From an uncultured bacterium (lineage in GTDB: Bacteria; Cyanobacteriota; Vampirovibrionia; Gastranaerophilales; Gastranaerophilaceae), in the NCBI GenBank assembly GCA_900551965.1, contig URYF01000031.1, forward strand, positions 1 through 16,702: a stretch of DNA of 16,702 nt. The letters are read 5' to 3'. Under the pieces are notes generated by a model. The model did not search any database. It was not told where the DNA came from and saw only the letters and a program-made list of their open reading frames with translations. Position numbers and translations under genes: made by a program. Shown one piece after another: positions 8,030 through 15,758 of the stretch (position 1 is the stretch's first letter; every line of letters starts with the position of its first letter).

Positions 8030-9349
8030 TTGGTAGAAAGATTTTATATAAAAGGCGGAACCCCGTTAAAAGGTGAAGTTTCTATAGGCGGCGCTAAAAA
8101 TTCTGTATTAAAGCTTATGGCGGCGGCACTTTTAGCAAAGGGTGAATCAAAGATTTATAATGTTCCTGAATTGACTGACGTTGAGATTATGCTCAGTGTA
8201 ATTGCTCAATTAGGGGCTAAAACTCATTATAATAAAGAAGAAAAGTCTGTAACAATTGATGCTACAGATATTACAAATGTTACTGCAAGTTATGAACTTG
8301 TTAGTAAAATGAGAGCTTCTTTTATAGTTTTAGGGGCATTGGTTTCAAGATGTAAAGAAGCCAGAGTTGCGCTGCCGGGCGGTTGTGCTATCGGTGAAAG
8401 ACGTGTGGATTTCCATATCAGAGGTTTGGAAGCTTTAGGTGCAAAAATTAAAATAGAAAACGGTTATGTTCATGCCAAAACAAATAAACTGGTAGGTTCA
8501 GATGTTTATCTTGATATACCGTCAGTTGGTGCAACTGAAAATATTATGTTAGCATCTGTTCTGGCAGAAGGTTCATCTCGTATTCAAAACGCAGCTCAAG
8601 AACCTGAAATTGTTGATTTGGCTAATTTCTTAAATACTATGGGGGCTGATATTATCGGTGCAGGTACTTCTGAAATTATAATCAACGGGGTTAAGCAAAG
8701 TGATTTACATCCGATTGAATATACAACAATTCCTGACAGAATTGAGGCCGGAACGTTTATGACTGCAATTATTGCAACTAAAGGTAAAGGGATTATAAAA
8801 AATATTTATCCGGCACATTTGACATTTTTCACTGATAAACTTTTGAAAATGGGTGCTAATATTAAACTTTTGGATCCTACATCAATGGAAGTCAGCTGTA
8901 AAAATCGTTTAAATTCTATCAATTTTGTTACTCAGCCGTATCCCGGATTTCCAACAGATTTACAATCTATGGCAATGACACTTTTAACAACTGCTAACGG
9001 TGTTGGAATTATTACAGAAAGTTTGTATGAAAATCGCTTTATGCAGGTACCTGATTTAAACAGAATGGGTGCTGATATTCATCAGGATAGAAACCATGCA
9101 ATCATTAAAGGTGTTAAAAAGCTTTCAGGAACGACTTTAACGGCAAGTGATTTAAGAGCCGGTGCGTCTTTGGTTGTTGCAGCTTTGATGGCTGACGGTA
9201 ATTCTGTTGTTGAAAAATTACATCATATAGATAGAGGATACGAAAATTTTGAAAGTAAGATAAGATTGTTAGGAGGGAAAATCGAGCGTAAAAATGAAGA
9301 TTCCCAAATTAACCTAACGGAGGGTACACATAATGAGTCCTACTTATAA
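8030..9349 (+). CDS. murA: UDP-N-acetylglucosamine 1-carboxyvinyltransferase MurA
   Basis: This cytoplasmic enzyme performs the first committed step of peptidoglycan synthesis, moving enolpyruvate from phosphoenolpyruvate to UDP-GlcNAc. The 439-residue length is near the usual 420. The substrate-binding Lys23-Asn24 (GAKNSVLK) is present, as is the active-site loop GGCAIGERRVDFH with Cys119, the residue alkylated by fosfomycin, so sensitivity is expected at the target. YPGFPTD carries the general base Asp308, and HIDRGYENFESKIRLLGG near the end is typical. The loop has Arg125 where the common family sequence has Pro (RPVD). The C-terminus runs about 15 residues past the conserved end, and that tail holds the ribosome site of the next gene, which starts before murA stops. 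This points to translational coupling. Confidence 0.97.
   Translation: MVERFYIKGGTPLKGEVSIGGAKNSVLKLMAAALLAKGESKIYNVPELTDVEIMLSVIAQLGAKTHYNKEEKSVTIDATDITNVTASYELVSKMRASFIVLGALVSRCKEARVALPGGCAIGERRVDFHIRGLEALGAKIKIENGYVHAKTNKLVGSDVYLDIPSVGATENIMLASVLAEGSSRIQNAAQEPEIVDLANFLNTMGADIIGAGTSEIIINGVKQSDLHPIEYTTIPDRIEAGTFMTAIIATKGKGIIKNIYPAHLTFFTDKLLKMGANIKLLDPTSMEVSCKNRLNSINFVTQPYPGFPTDLQSMAMTLLTTANGVGIITESLYENRFMQVPDLNRMGADIHQDRNHAIIKGVKKLSGTTLTASDLRAGASLVVAALMADGNSVVEKLHHIDRGYENFESKIRLLGGKIERKNEDSQINLTEGTHNESYL
9319..9324 (+). promoter_or_regulatory. Ribosome-binding site inside the murA 3' end
   Basis: GGAGGG lies inside the last murA codons, 8 nt before the ATG at 9333. It supports translation of the small overlapping gene, probably coupled to ribosomes finishing murA (stop at 9347-9349). 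Confidence 0.75.
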
Positions 9350-9671
9350 ACGTTGGTATGATCATGACCCGTTATTATTAGAAGTTATCGAACTTTTAAG
9401 AAATTACCAGACTGAGCTAAGAGCGCAGGCTGAAATTTTCTTACAAAAAATTGAAGAAAAAGTTTCAAAAGAAACTATTGATAAATTTTATGCAATGGTA
9501 AAACCGGTTAATGCGAATAACCGCTGGTACGATAAAGATCCGGTTATTTCCAGAACAGTTGAGATTTTGAGAATAGTTCCGCCTGAAGCTCAGAGAATTT
9601 GTGCCCAGAATTTTATTAAAACTCTTAGAGAAATGGGTATTGAATACGAAAGCCAAAATGTACAAATTTAA
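9333..9671 (+). CDS. Small protein with two RWYDxDP repeats, coupled to murA, function unknown
   Basis: I do not recognise this 112-residue protein. It is an internal duplication. Copy 1 (residues 7-40) begins RWYDHDP and copy 2 (64-98) begins RWYDKDP. Both continue with a helix containing ExLR, then a shared Glu and an Ala-rich second helix ending in Phe-hydrophobic-x-Lys. A charged helical linker (41-63) joins them. There is no signal peptide, membrane helix or Cys pair, so it is probably a cytoplasmic all-helical protein. It overlaps murA by 17 bp in another frame with a strong GGAGGG site, and a terminator follows, so murA and this gene form a two-gene operon. A role tied to MurA or cell-wall precursor supply is plausible from context only. 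That the ORF is a real gene is well supported by the ribosome site, the internal repeat and the terminator. Confidence 0.85.
   Translation: MSPTYKRWYDHDPLLLEVIELLRNYQTELRAQAEIFLQKIEEKVSKETIDKFYAMVKPVNANNRWYDKDPVISRTVEILRIVPPEAQRICAQNFIKTLREMGIEYESQNVQI
9351..9626 (+). repeat. Internal duplication (two RWYDxDP units) in the small murA-coupled gene
   Basis: The coding segments 9351-9452 and 9522-9626 encode two aligned units of about 34 residues. Shared positions include Arg-Trp-Tyr-Asp, Asp-Pro, Glu at unit position 14, Leu-Arg at 16-17 and Glu at 22. The DNA has diverged much more than the protein motif, so the duplication is old and has been held by selection. Confidence 0.8.
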
Positions 9672-9705
9672 AATAAATATATAAAAGGTTAGTATTTGTA
9701 GTAGT

Positions 9706-9740
9706 AAAAGAACTCTGATATTTCAGAGTTCTTTTTATTT
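9706..9740 (+). terminator. Rho-independent terminator after the murA operon
   Basis: AAAAGAACTCTGA (9706-9718) pairs perfectly with TCAGAGTTCTTTT (9723-9735) over 13 bp around a 4-nt loop (TATT), followed by the tail CTTTTTATTT. The symmetrical stem could also stop the convergent - strand gene ending at 9759, although the T-run on that side is shorter. Confidence 0.9.
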
Positions 9741-9758
9741 GTAGAAGAAAGAAATTTT

Positions 9759-11000
9759 TTAGTGAATATTTCTGAGATTACCTTGTTTATCAAAGTTTAG
9801 TAATATTTCATTGTCTTTGGAATGTTCTATATATGACAACATAATACCTTCTTTTGAGTAATAGGCAAATTTTTCTTGTTGTGTTTTGTCATTATTTATA
9901 ATAACTTCTTTTCTGCCATCTTCACTGAATACGGTTGTTTTTCTAATGTCATCAGAAAGATTTTCTTCTAAGGAATAGGATTTTCTTCCATCAATTTCAG
10001 TGTGGAAAATTACAGATTTAATATTTTTAGAATTATTATCATCAAAACCTATGCCTGACAATGTTCCATTTAGGTCAAATGTATGTATAACTTTACCGGT
10101 GGCAGTTGTTGTTTCAATTCTTTCTATTGCACCATTTGAATAATATGATCTTTCGCCTTGAATAGATTTTGGATCATAACCTATATTATATGGCTGAGAC
10201 GGAATTAATTCAGGGTCAGCCATTGGGTTTTTACCTGTTGTATTTGGAATAATTTCTTGTTTTTCAGTTATAATGTTTGAAGGAATTCCGTTTTTGTAAA
10301 AAATAGTTTGGGCAGTATATTCATCTGAATTGATTGTTTTTATTAATCTAATTTGTCCTTTTTCATCATATTCTGTTATTTTTTTGATATTTCCATCTGC
10401 AGAATTTTCAAGAAGAGCTTTTCTTTTCCCGCTTACGGAATATTCTTTTTGAGAACCATTCGGAGTGTATTCAAATTCTTTTACAACATCAAGTTGACCC
10501 TTGTAATAGTTTGTAAATTTTGTGGTTTTTCCGGTATTTGGATCAAGTTCTTTAATATCAATCATAAATGCTTGAGGAAGTTGTCCTTTTTTTATTTCGT
10601 TATAATTTTCTTGAACTCTTATTAGTTTACCTGTTGAATTATCAAATGTTTCAATTTTTCTGATAGCATCATTTGGAGCTGAAATATCCATTTTATAAAC
10701 AGTAGTATATTTATCATCTTTTTTCACAATACTGTCAAGAGTACCTGTTGATGTTGTTACGCATGTACCTGTTTTCATAAGATAATTTTTAATAGCATCA
10801 GGCTGCATAATTGTCGGTTGTGAAGGTTTTAAATCTTTTGTCATCGGTTGTACCGGTTGGTTATAAGCTGCTAAAGCATTTACTCCGTTTAAATTAGGAT
10901 TTTGAACAGGTGTTATACCGGTTTGCGGAACTTGCTGCATTGGTGTATTTGGCATCATTGTGTTATTTACTGCATAAAGAGGATTAATAGAATTTATCAT
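9759..11000 (-). CDS. Repeat protein with YD/MORN-like units, function unknown
   Basis: I do not recognise a named family for this 413-residue protein. Residues 1-68 are low-complexity and rich in Asn, Pro, Gln and Met, with no signal peptide or membrane helix. From about residue 90 on it is beta-rich and repetitive. Units of about 20 residues of the form I-[RKE]-K-[IT]-x-x-[FY]-D-x-x-G-x-hydrophobic appear at 113-133, 205-224, 292-312 and 352-371, with looser copies between (YYSNGAIERI, LNFDKQGNLRNI). This resembles the tyrosine-Asn-Gly strands of YwqK/MORN-like or Rhs/YD repeats, which are usually binding scaffolds. There is one Cys only (Cys80). The start is supported by AAAGG and the spacing upstream. 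It sits alone between two + strand operons. The location in the cell is unclear: no classical export signal is seen. Confidence 0.75.
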   Translation of the reverse strand: MINSINPLYAVNNTMMPNTPMQQVPQTGITPVQNPNLNGVNALAAYNQPVQPMTKDLKPSQPTIMQPDAIKNYLMKTGTCVTTSTGTLDSIVKKDDKYTTVYKMDISAPNDAIRKIETFDNSTGKLIRVQENYNEIKKGQLPQAFMIDIKELDPNTGKTTKFTNYYKGQLDVVKEFEYTPNGSQKEYSVSGKRKALLENSADGNIKKITEYDEKGQIRLIKTINSDEYTAQTIFYKNGIPSNIITEKQEIIPNTTGKNPMADPELIPSQPYNIGYDPKSIQGERSYYSNGAIERIETTTATGKVIHTFDLNGTLSGIGFDDNNSKNIKSVIFHTEIDGRKSYSLEENLSDDIRKTTVFSEDGRKEVIINNDKTQQEKFAYYSKEGIMLSYIEHSKDNEILLNFDKQGNLRNIH

Positions 11001-11110
11001 TTTTACTACCTTTAATTTTTCACACTACACTGTATTTAGTAAAACAGATCGTAGTAAATTATTGCTTATTTGTAACAATATGTAAATCTAAAAAAAGCTT
11101 TAACCTTCAA

Positions 11111-11140
11111 TTTTCAATGTTAACCTTTTTATAGTATAAT
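11111..11140 (+). promoter_or_regulatory. Predicted promoter of the GDP-mannose enzyme gene
   Basis: A perfect -10 TATAAT (11135-11140) follows TTTTCA (11111-11116, 4 of 6) by 18 nt. Transcription would begin near 11147 and leave a leader of about 28 nt containing the AAGGAG ribosome site at 11164-11169. Confidence 0.55.
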
Positions 11141-11174
11141 AAAGTAGAAGTATTACGATGAAGAAGGAGCGGAA

Positions 11175-12545
11175 ATGTTTGGAGTAATATTAGCTGGGGG
11201 ATCCGGAAGCAGATTATGGCCGTTATCAAGAGAATTGTATCCAAAACAGCTTTTGAATTTGTGTGCTGAAAAAAGTTTGCTGCAATCCACTTTTGAAAGA
11301 TTAAATAAATTTATTTCTGCAGAAAATATAATAAGTGTTACTAATACCAAACACCATTCCAATGTTAAAATGCAGCTTGGTGAATTGAGCGGGAAATCTA
11401 TCATTCTGCCTGAGCCAATGTCAAAAAATACAGCTCCGGCGATTGCTCTAAGTGTTAAATATATCATTGAAAATTCTGATGATGATGAAACTGTTTTAGT
11501 TGTTCCGTCTGATTTGTTGATAGAAAATGATGAAAAATTTGTTGAAACAATTCAAAAAGCTCAAGAGTTTGTTAACCAGGGAAAAATCGTTACTTTCGGT
11601 GTTAAACCGACTTATCCTGAAACAGGTTTTGGATATATTAAGTCCGAAAATGGAAATGTTATAAAATTCAGTGAAAAACCTGATAAAGAAACTGTTTTGA
11701 AATATTTAGAAGATGGTAATTATTTTTGGAACAGCGGAATTTTTATGTTCAAAGTTTCTACTATGATTAAAGAGCTTGAACAATATTGTCCGGATATTTC
11801 TGTAGTTATTAAAAATATAAATTGTTCCGATTTTTCTGTATCTTTTACAGAGTTTGAAAAAATGCCGAATATTTCAATCGATTATGCTTTGATGGAAAAA
11901 AGTCAAAATATCGCAATGGTTGAGTTATTATCAGATTGGAAAGATTTAGGTTCTTGGCAATCTATTTATGAAGTAAGCCCGAAAGATAATAATAACAATG
12001 TTTTTGTCGGTCATGTTTTAGATAAAGGGTCGAAAAATTCGTTTATTTATTCTTCTTCAAAACTTGTTGCAACAATCGGGCTTGAAGATACTGTTGTTAT
12101 CGAAACAGAAGATGCAATTTTAGCCTGTAAAAAAGACAAAACACAGGAAGTTAAACAGATTTATGAAACTTTAAAGGAGCAGCATGACGGAACTCAGATG
12201 GTGCATAAGACGGTTTACCGTCCTTGGGGATTTTATACTGTAATTGCTGAAGGTAAAGGTTTCCAGACAAAAATTATCCATGTTAACCAAGGTCAAAAAC
12301 TTTCTGTTCAATCTCACAATCATAGAAGTGAACATTGGGTTGTATTAACAGGCATGGCAAAAGTTGTATTGGAAGGTAAAGATCATATTTTATCACCGGG
12401 TCATAGTATTGATATTGCTGTTAAAGCCATTCATTCTCTCCAAAACCCGTTTGAGGAAGATTTGGAGATTATTGAAATTCAAAAAGGTGATATTCTCTCT
12501 GAAGACGATATTATCCGCTATGAAGATATGTACGGCAGAGTTTAG
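11175..12545 (+). CDS. Mannose-1-phosphate guanylyltransferase / mannose-6-phosphate isomerase (type II, bifunctional)
   Basis: The enzyme makes GDP-mannose from mannose-1-phosphate and GTP and, through its C-terminal cupin, interconverts fructose-6- and mannose-6-phosphate. It feeds mannose, fucose or rhamnose into surface polysaccharide. The 456-residue protein has the nucleotidyltransferase signature GGSGSRLWPLSR with PKQ (8-25), VVPSD (109-113), FSEKPD (165-170), WNSGIF (185-190) and SDWKDLGSW (253-261). The cupin signature QSHNHRSEHWVVLTG is at 379-393, the mark of the type II isomerase. The usual Asp-His after the VxPxD turn is Asp-Leu here (Leu114), a minor variant. The ribosome site AAGGAG lies 5 nt before the ATG. 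No other sugar-nucleotide genes are adjacent, so it is a stand-alone supply gene. It is the same family as E. coli ManC/CpsB and P. aeruginosa AlgA. Confidence 0.95.
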   Translation: MFGVILAGGSGSRLWPLSRELYPKQLLNLCAEKSLLQSTFERLNKFISAENIISVTNTKHHSNVKMQLGELSGKSIILPEPMSKNTAPAIALSVKYIIENSDDDETVLVVPSDLLIENDEKFVETIQKAQEFVNQGKIVTFGVKPTYPETGFGYIKSENGNVIKFSEKPDKETVLKYLEDGNYFWNSGIFMFKVSTMIKELEQYCPDISVVIKNINCSDFSVSFTEFEKMPNISIDYALMEKSQNIAMVELLSDWKDLGSWQSIYEVSPKDNNNNVFVGHVLDKGSKNSFIYSSSKLVATIGLEDTVVIETEDAILACKKDKTQEVKQIYETLKEQHDGTQMVHKTVYRPWGFYTVIAEGKGFQTKIIHVNQGQKLSVQSHNHRSEHWVVLTGMAKVVLEGKDHILSPGHSIDIAVKAIHSLQNPFEEDLEIIEIQKGDILSEDDIIRYEDMYGRV

Positions 12546-12552
12546 GATTAAC

Positions 12553-14907
12553 TTATACTAAAATTTGTGCTAAATCATCTTCTAACAAGCTTTTTTGGAA
12601 CTCTTCACATTCAATGATGAGTTCAAATATCTGTGCATATTTTGGCTTATGCAGGATTTTTGAAACATCATCTACTCCAAAAAATTCAATAATATAAAAC
12701 GCAGAGTTTTTTTCTGATATTTTTATAAATCCTGATTCTTCAAAAAGTTCTAAAAGCATTTCAAAAATCTTGATAGATTTGCCTAAAAAGCTTGCGCAGC
12801 GTACAAGTTCTACCTTTCCTCCGTTATTATGTGATGCAAATTTTAGCATTCCTGTAAAAATTTTTAAAAACTCTTGCTCATCAAGGGTTTTCGGTTCATA
12901 ATTCATAAAATGAACCCCTTTTGGCTGTGATTTTTCTAATATATTATCAAGAGTTTCTTTATCTGCAGGATAATCAAAGAACATTACAACATCACAGTTC
13001 GGAATATCCTGTCTGGTAAAGGTTTTTGAGGCTATTTCCGGGTAGGGTTTTATAGTATCTAAAATATACTTACTTTCTGCAAAAACTTTTATGTTTAATT
13101 TTGAAGTTTTAATATAATCATTCACATTAGGTAAAATTCCTGTTTTGGTGCGGTTATCATAGATTTTGTATCTGCATTGCTGCGGGATTTCTTCATCTTG
13201 GATTGCATCTGAGTGAATATCGTCAACTATTAATTGAACTGAAATATTTCCGTTAAATTCATTAATTTGCGGGTGGAATGCCAAATCCAGACTATCGCCT
13301 GAACTTAATCCCGCATCTCCTCTTTTCCACCAGATTGCGGTAAACTCATTAGCGCCGGAGGCTACATTTAACCGCAGGTGTGAATTATCAGATCCCATTA
13401 ACCGCTTTTGGGTAACTTTTAAATTATTCATTGCAAAAACAGGGCTTGGATTTGATGCTCCAAACGGTTCAAGCTGTGAAATCTCTTCGACTAAATCAAC
13501 TGTGATATCCTGTGGTTCAACAAGCATATCTATTTTTACAAACGGTTTGAGTTCTTTTGTTGAAGTATATTCTTTTACGGTTTCATTTAATGCTTTTTTA
13601 ACGATTTCAAAAGGGGTTGTTGCTCCTGTAAAACTCAATCCTGCAGCCAGTTTGTGACCGCCAAATCCGTCTAAAAGCTCTGAATTTGCTGCAATAACAT
13701 CATATAATGGAACTCCTTCAATACTTCTTGCTGAACATCTGAATTGATCTTTTTCTTTGACGTAGGACATCAAAAATACAGGTTTATAATATTTTTCAAC
13801 AAGTTTTGAAGCGACAATTCCAATAATTCCAATATGCCAAGCTTCACTGTATAAAACAATTGCCGGATTTTTATTACCTTCTTTTTTAACCATTTTGTCA
13901 GCTTGTTCAAAAATTTCCTGACATAAAGTTTGTCTGACTTTGTTTAACTCGTTCAACGTAGTGACAGCCATTTCAACTTCCTGCGGATTGTCAGAAATCA
14001 AAACTTTTAAAGCCGCATCAACAGTATCAAGCCTGCCAGATGCGTTAATTCTTGGTGCAATTCCAAATGCGATATTTTCAGATGTAATTCCGTTTTCTAT
14101 ATTGTACCCGGCACTTTCTAAAAGCCGCTGCAGTCCAAAATGCTTACCTTTGGAAATTAATTCAAGACCTTTGGTTACAAAATATCTGTTTTCACCAAGC
14201 AGCGGAACAACATCGGCGACTGTACCAACAGCAACGAATGGCAGAATTTCGTACACAAATTCGGTTTTGTTATATTTAGTTAAAAGAGCCTGAGCAACTT
14301 TAAATGCAACTCCGCAGCCTGCCAGATATGTAAGATATTCAATTTGCTTGGCTGATAATTTATCATCTAAAGCATTAGGAGCTTTTGGGTTAATTATTGC
14401 ATAAGCTTCCGGTAATTCTTCAGGTGCTTCGTGGTGGTCTGTAATTATAACATCAATGATTTTGAAGCTGTTTATGAATTTGACCGCATCTACATCTGAA
14501 ATTCCGCAGTCTACAGAGATTATGACTTTAGGTTTTACGGTTGTCATAAGTTTTATCAATGCTTTTTTGTCAAAACCGTGTCCTTCATTTTCTCTGTCAG
14601 GAATAAAATAATGCACTTTAGCGCCTAAAAACTTCAAAGTTTTATATAAGACAGAAGTAGAAGTAACTCCATCAGCATCAAAATCACCGTAGATAATGAT
14701 TGTTTCCTGATTATCAATAGCTTTTGACAATCGTTCAACGGTTTTGGTCATATCTGTAAAAATGTCAGGCGAAGTTAGTGTCATTTCAAGCGGGTGAAGA
14801 AATTCTTTAATTTCGTCTTCTGTTTTTATTCCGCGTGAAAATAATAATCTTTTTATCAAAGACTTTTCGCTTGAATTACTGCTTTCTAAAACCCAATCTT
14901 TTTTCAT
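12553..14907 (-). CDS. recJ: Single-strand-specific 5'-3' exonuclease RecJ
   Basis: RecJ degrades single-stranded DNA 5' to 3' in recombination, mismatch and base-excision repair. The 784-residue protein carries all the DHH phosphoesterase motifs: DFDADG (75-80), DCG (133-135), DHH (157-159), ADVVPL (231-236) and RINASGRLD (286-294). The DHHA1 motif GFGGHKLAAG is at 414-423, and the OB-fold hallmark LEPFGASNPSPVF at 479-491. All metal-binding residues I can check are present. About 200 extra C-terminal residues (580-784) form an additional domain, as in the longer RecJ versions of Firmicutes and relatives (E. coli RecJ is 577 aa). Its stop lies 7 bp from the stop of the convergent GDP-mannose enzyme, with no hairpin terminator between them. 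The ribosome site is weak (TAGG about 8 nt before the ATG). Confidence 0.96.
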   Translation of the reverse strand: MKKDWVLESSNSSEKSLIKRLLFSRGIKTEDEIKEFLHPLEMTLTSPDIFTDMTKTVERLSKAIDNQETIIIYGDFDADGVTSTSVLYKTLKFLGAKVHYFIPDRENEGHGFDKKALIKLMTTVKPKVIISVDCGISDVDAVKFINSFKIIDVIITDHHEAPEELPEAYAIINPKAPNALDDKLSAKQIEYLTYLAGCGVAFKVAQALLTKYNKTEFVYEILPFVAVGTVADVVPLLGENRYFVTKGLELISKGKHFGLQRLLESAGYNIENGITSENIAFGIAPRINASGRLDTVDAALKVLISDNPQEVEMAVTTLNELNKVRQTLCQEIFEQADKMVKKEGNKNPAIVLYSEAWHIGIIGIVASKLVEKYYKPVFLMSYVKEKDQFRCSARSIEGVPLYDVIAANSELLDGFGGHKLAAGLSFTGATTPFEIVKKALNETVKEYTSTKELKPFVKIDMLVEPQDITVDLVEEISQLEPFGASNPSPVFAMNNLKVTQKRLMGSDNSHLRLNVASGANEFTAIWWKRGDAGLSSGDSLDLAFHPQINEFNGNISVQLIVDDIHSDAIQDEEIPQQCRYKIYDNRTKTGILPNVNDYIKTSKLNIKVFAESKYILDTIKPYPEIASKTFTRQDIPNCDVVMFFDYPADKETLDNILEKSQPKGVHFMNYEPKTLDEQEFLKIFTGMLKFASHNNGGKVELVRCASFLGKSIKIFEMLLELFEESGFIKISEKNSAFYIIEFFGVDDVSKILHKPKYAQIFELIIECEEFQKSLLEDDLAQILV

Positions 14908-15038
14908 TTCTTGCCTACCCTATAGTAAAATAATAACACAGAATTTCTGGATATTAAATTATGTAAATTTCTTTTGCTTTAGTTAAAAATCGACTAAAAT
15001 ATTATTGTAGTTTACAACTATAATGGAGGAAAATATAT

Positions 15039-15470
15039 ATGAAAAATTTATCTAAACTTTTTGCTTTGGTAATGGGTTTAGCAGTAGTTTCAACAACTGC
15101 GTCATTTGCAGAAACAACTCAGTTTACACCGTTAAATTTCAATGATGCACCTGCAGTTAGAACTACATCATCAGCATCAATTACAGACCCTAATGCAAAA
15201 GGTTCTGATATACTTGATGCAAGCCAGGTTACAGGTGGTACAAAAATGCAGAATTCAATCTTGCAGATTGATAACGCACAAGTGGAAATCAGAAATAAGT
15301 TGTTAAATTATAGAGCAAATTATGCAGAAATCAATTCTAAATATGAAAATACAAGAGCAGAAAGAAAAGCTGCTAAAAAACAAATTAAATATGCAGAAAA
15401 GAAAATTAAGAACTTAGAAAATGCTAAGAAAAAAATTAGAAAGAATTTTGAAAGAAAGATTAATATCTAA
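15039..15470 (+). CDS. Small secreted basic coiled-coil protein, function unknown
   Basis: The 143-residue protein has a clear Sec signal peptide (basic start, hydrophobic core, cleavage after SFA at residue 24), so the mature form would be about 119 residues. Residues 25-65 are Ser/Thr/Asp-rich and look disordered. Residues 70-143 are one long, highly charged helix with heptad character and many Lys/Arg (AERKAAKKQIKYAEKK, then KKKIRKNFERK), so a strongly basic coiled coil is likely. There is no cysteine, membrane anchor or known catalytic motif. GGAGGA lies 8 nt before the ATG, and a terminator follows, so it is a single-gene unit. Candidate -10 boxes are TAAAAT (14995-15000) or TATTAT (15000-15005); TATAAT at 15019 is too close, because a start there would leave the ribosome site out of the mRNA. 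The periplasm is the likely location; the function is not known to me. Confidence 0.82.
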   Translation: MKNLSKLFALVMGLAVVSTTASFAETTQFTPLNFNDAPAVRTTSSASITDPNAKGSDILDASQVTGGTKMQNSILQIDNAQVEIRNKLLNYRANYAEINSKYENTRAERKAAKKQIKYAEKKIKNLENAKKKIRKNFERKINI

Positions 15471-15493
15471 TTCAGTATAAAATTTGAAAAACA

Positions 15494-15526
15494 AAAGCTG
15501 CCAGATAAGTATTTGGCAGTTTTTTT
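15494..15526 (+). terminator. Rho-independent terminator after the small secreted protein gene
   Basis: AAAGCTGCCA (15494-15503) pairs with TGGCAGTTTT (15514-15523), with one G-U wobble and a G/C-rich core CTGCCA/TGGCAG, around a 10-nt loop. A run of seven T follows the core (15520-15526). Confidence 0.85.
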
Positions 15527-15643
15527 ATAAAGATAAAAATAAATTAAACAAAAGGCTTGATTTTAAAAAATGTTTATAGTACATTTGTTCATGCGAAATG
15601 AATAGCATAATTTCTAATGCATCATTAGCAAAACCGCAAATGC

Positions 15644-15717
<74 letters not shown>

Positions 15718-15720
15718 TAT

Positions 15721-15757
15721 AAAAAGGACAATGATTTTTTCATTGTCCTTTTTATTT
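15721..15757 (+). terminator. Hairpin terminator after tRNA-Ile, probably bidirectional
   Basis: AAAAAGGACAATGA (15721-15734) pairs perfectly with TCATTGTCCTTTTT (15740-15753) over 14 bp around a loop of five T, ending in TTTTTATTT. The A-run on the other side gives a T-run on the - strand, so it can also end the convergent reductase gene, whose stop is at 15759. Confidence 0.9.
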
Positions 15758-15758
15758 A

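Noticed and set aside
9465..10625. Open frames opposite or inside the small repeat gene and the large repeat gene
   Set aside because: They lie antisense to well-supported genes, lack ribosome sites and have low-complexity Phe/Ile/Asn-rich products.
11001..11044. Inverted repeat TTTTACTA/TAGTAAAA that could hide the ribosome site of the repeat-protein gene
   Set aside because: The arms are 8 bp and almost all A-T with a 28-nt loop, so the fold would be weak and is easily explained by base composition.
14939..14949. Palindrome CAGAATTTCTG in the recJ upstream region as a repressor operator
   Set aside because: It is a single 11-bp A+T-rich palindrome with no second copy nearby and does not match a LexA-type box I know.
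15019..15024. TATAAT just before the small secreted protein gene as its -10 box
   Set aside because: GGAGG follows it directly, so a transcript started from it would lack the ribosome site.
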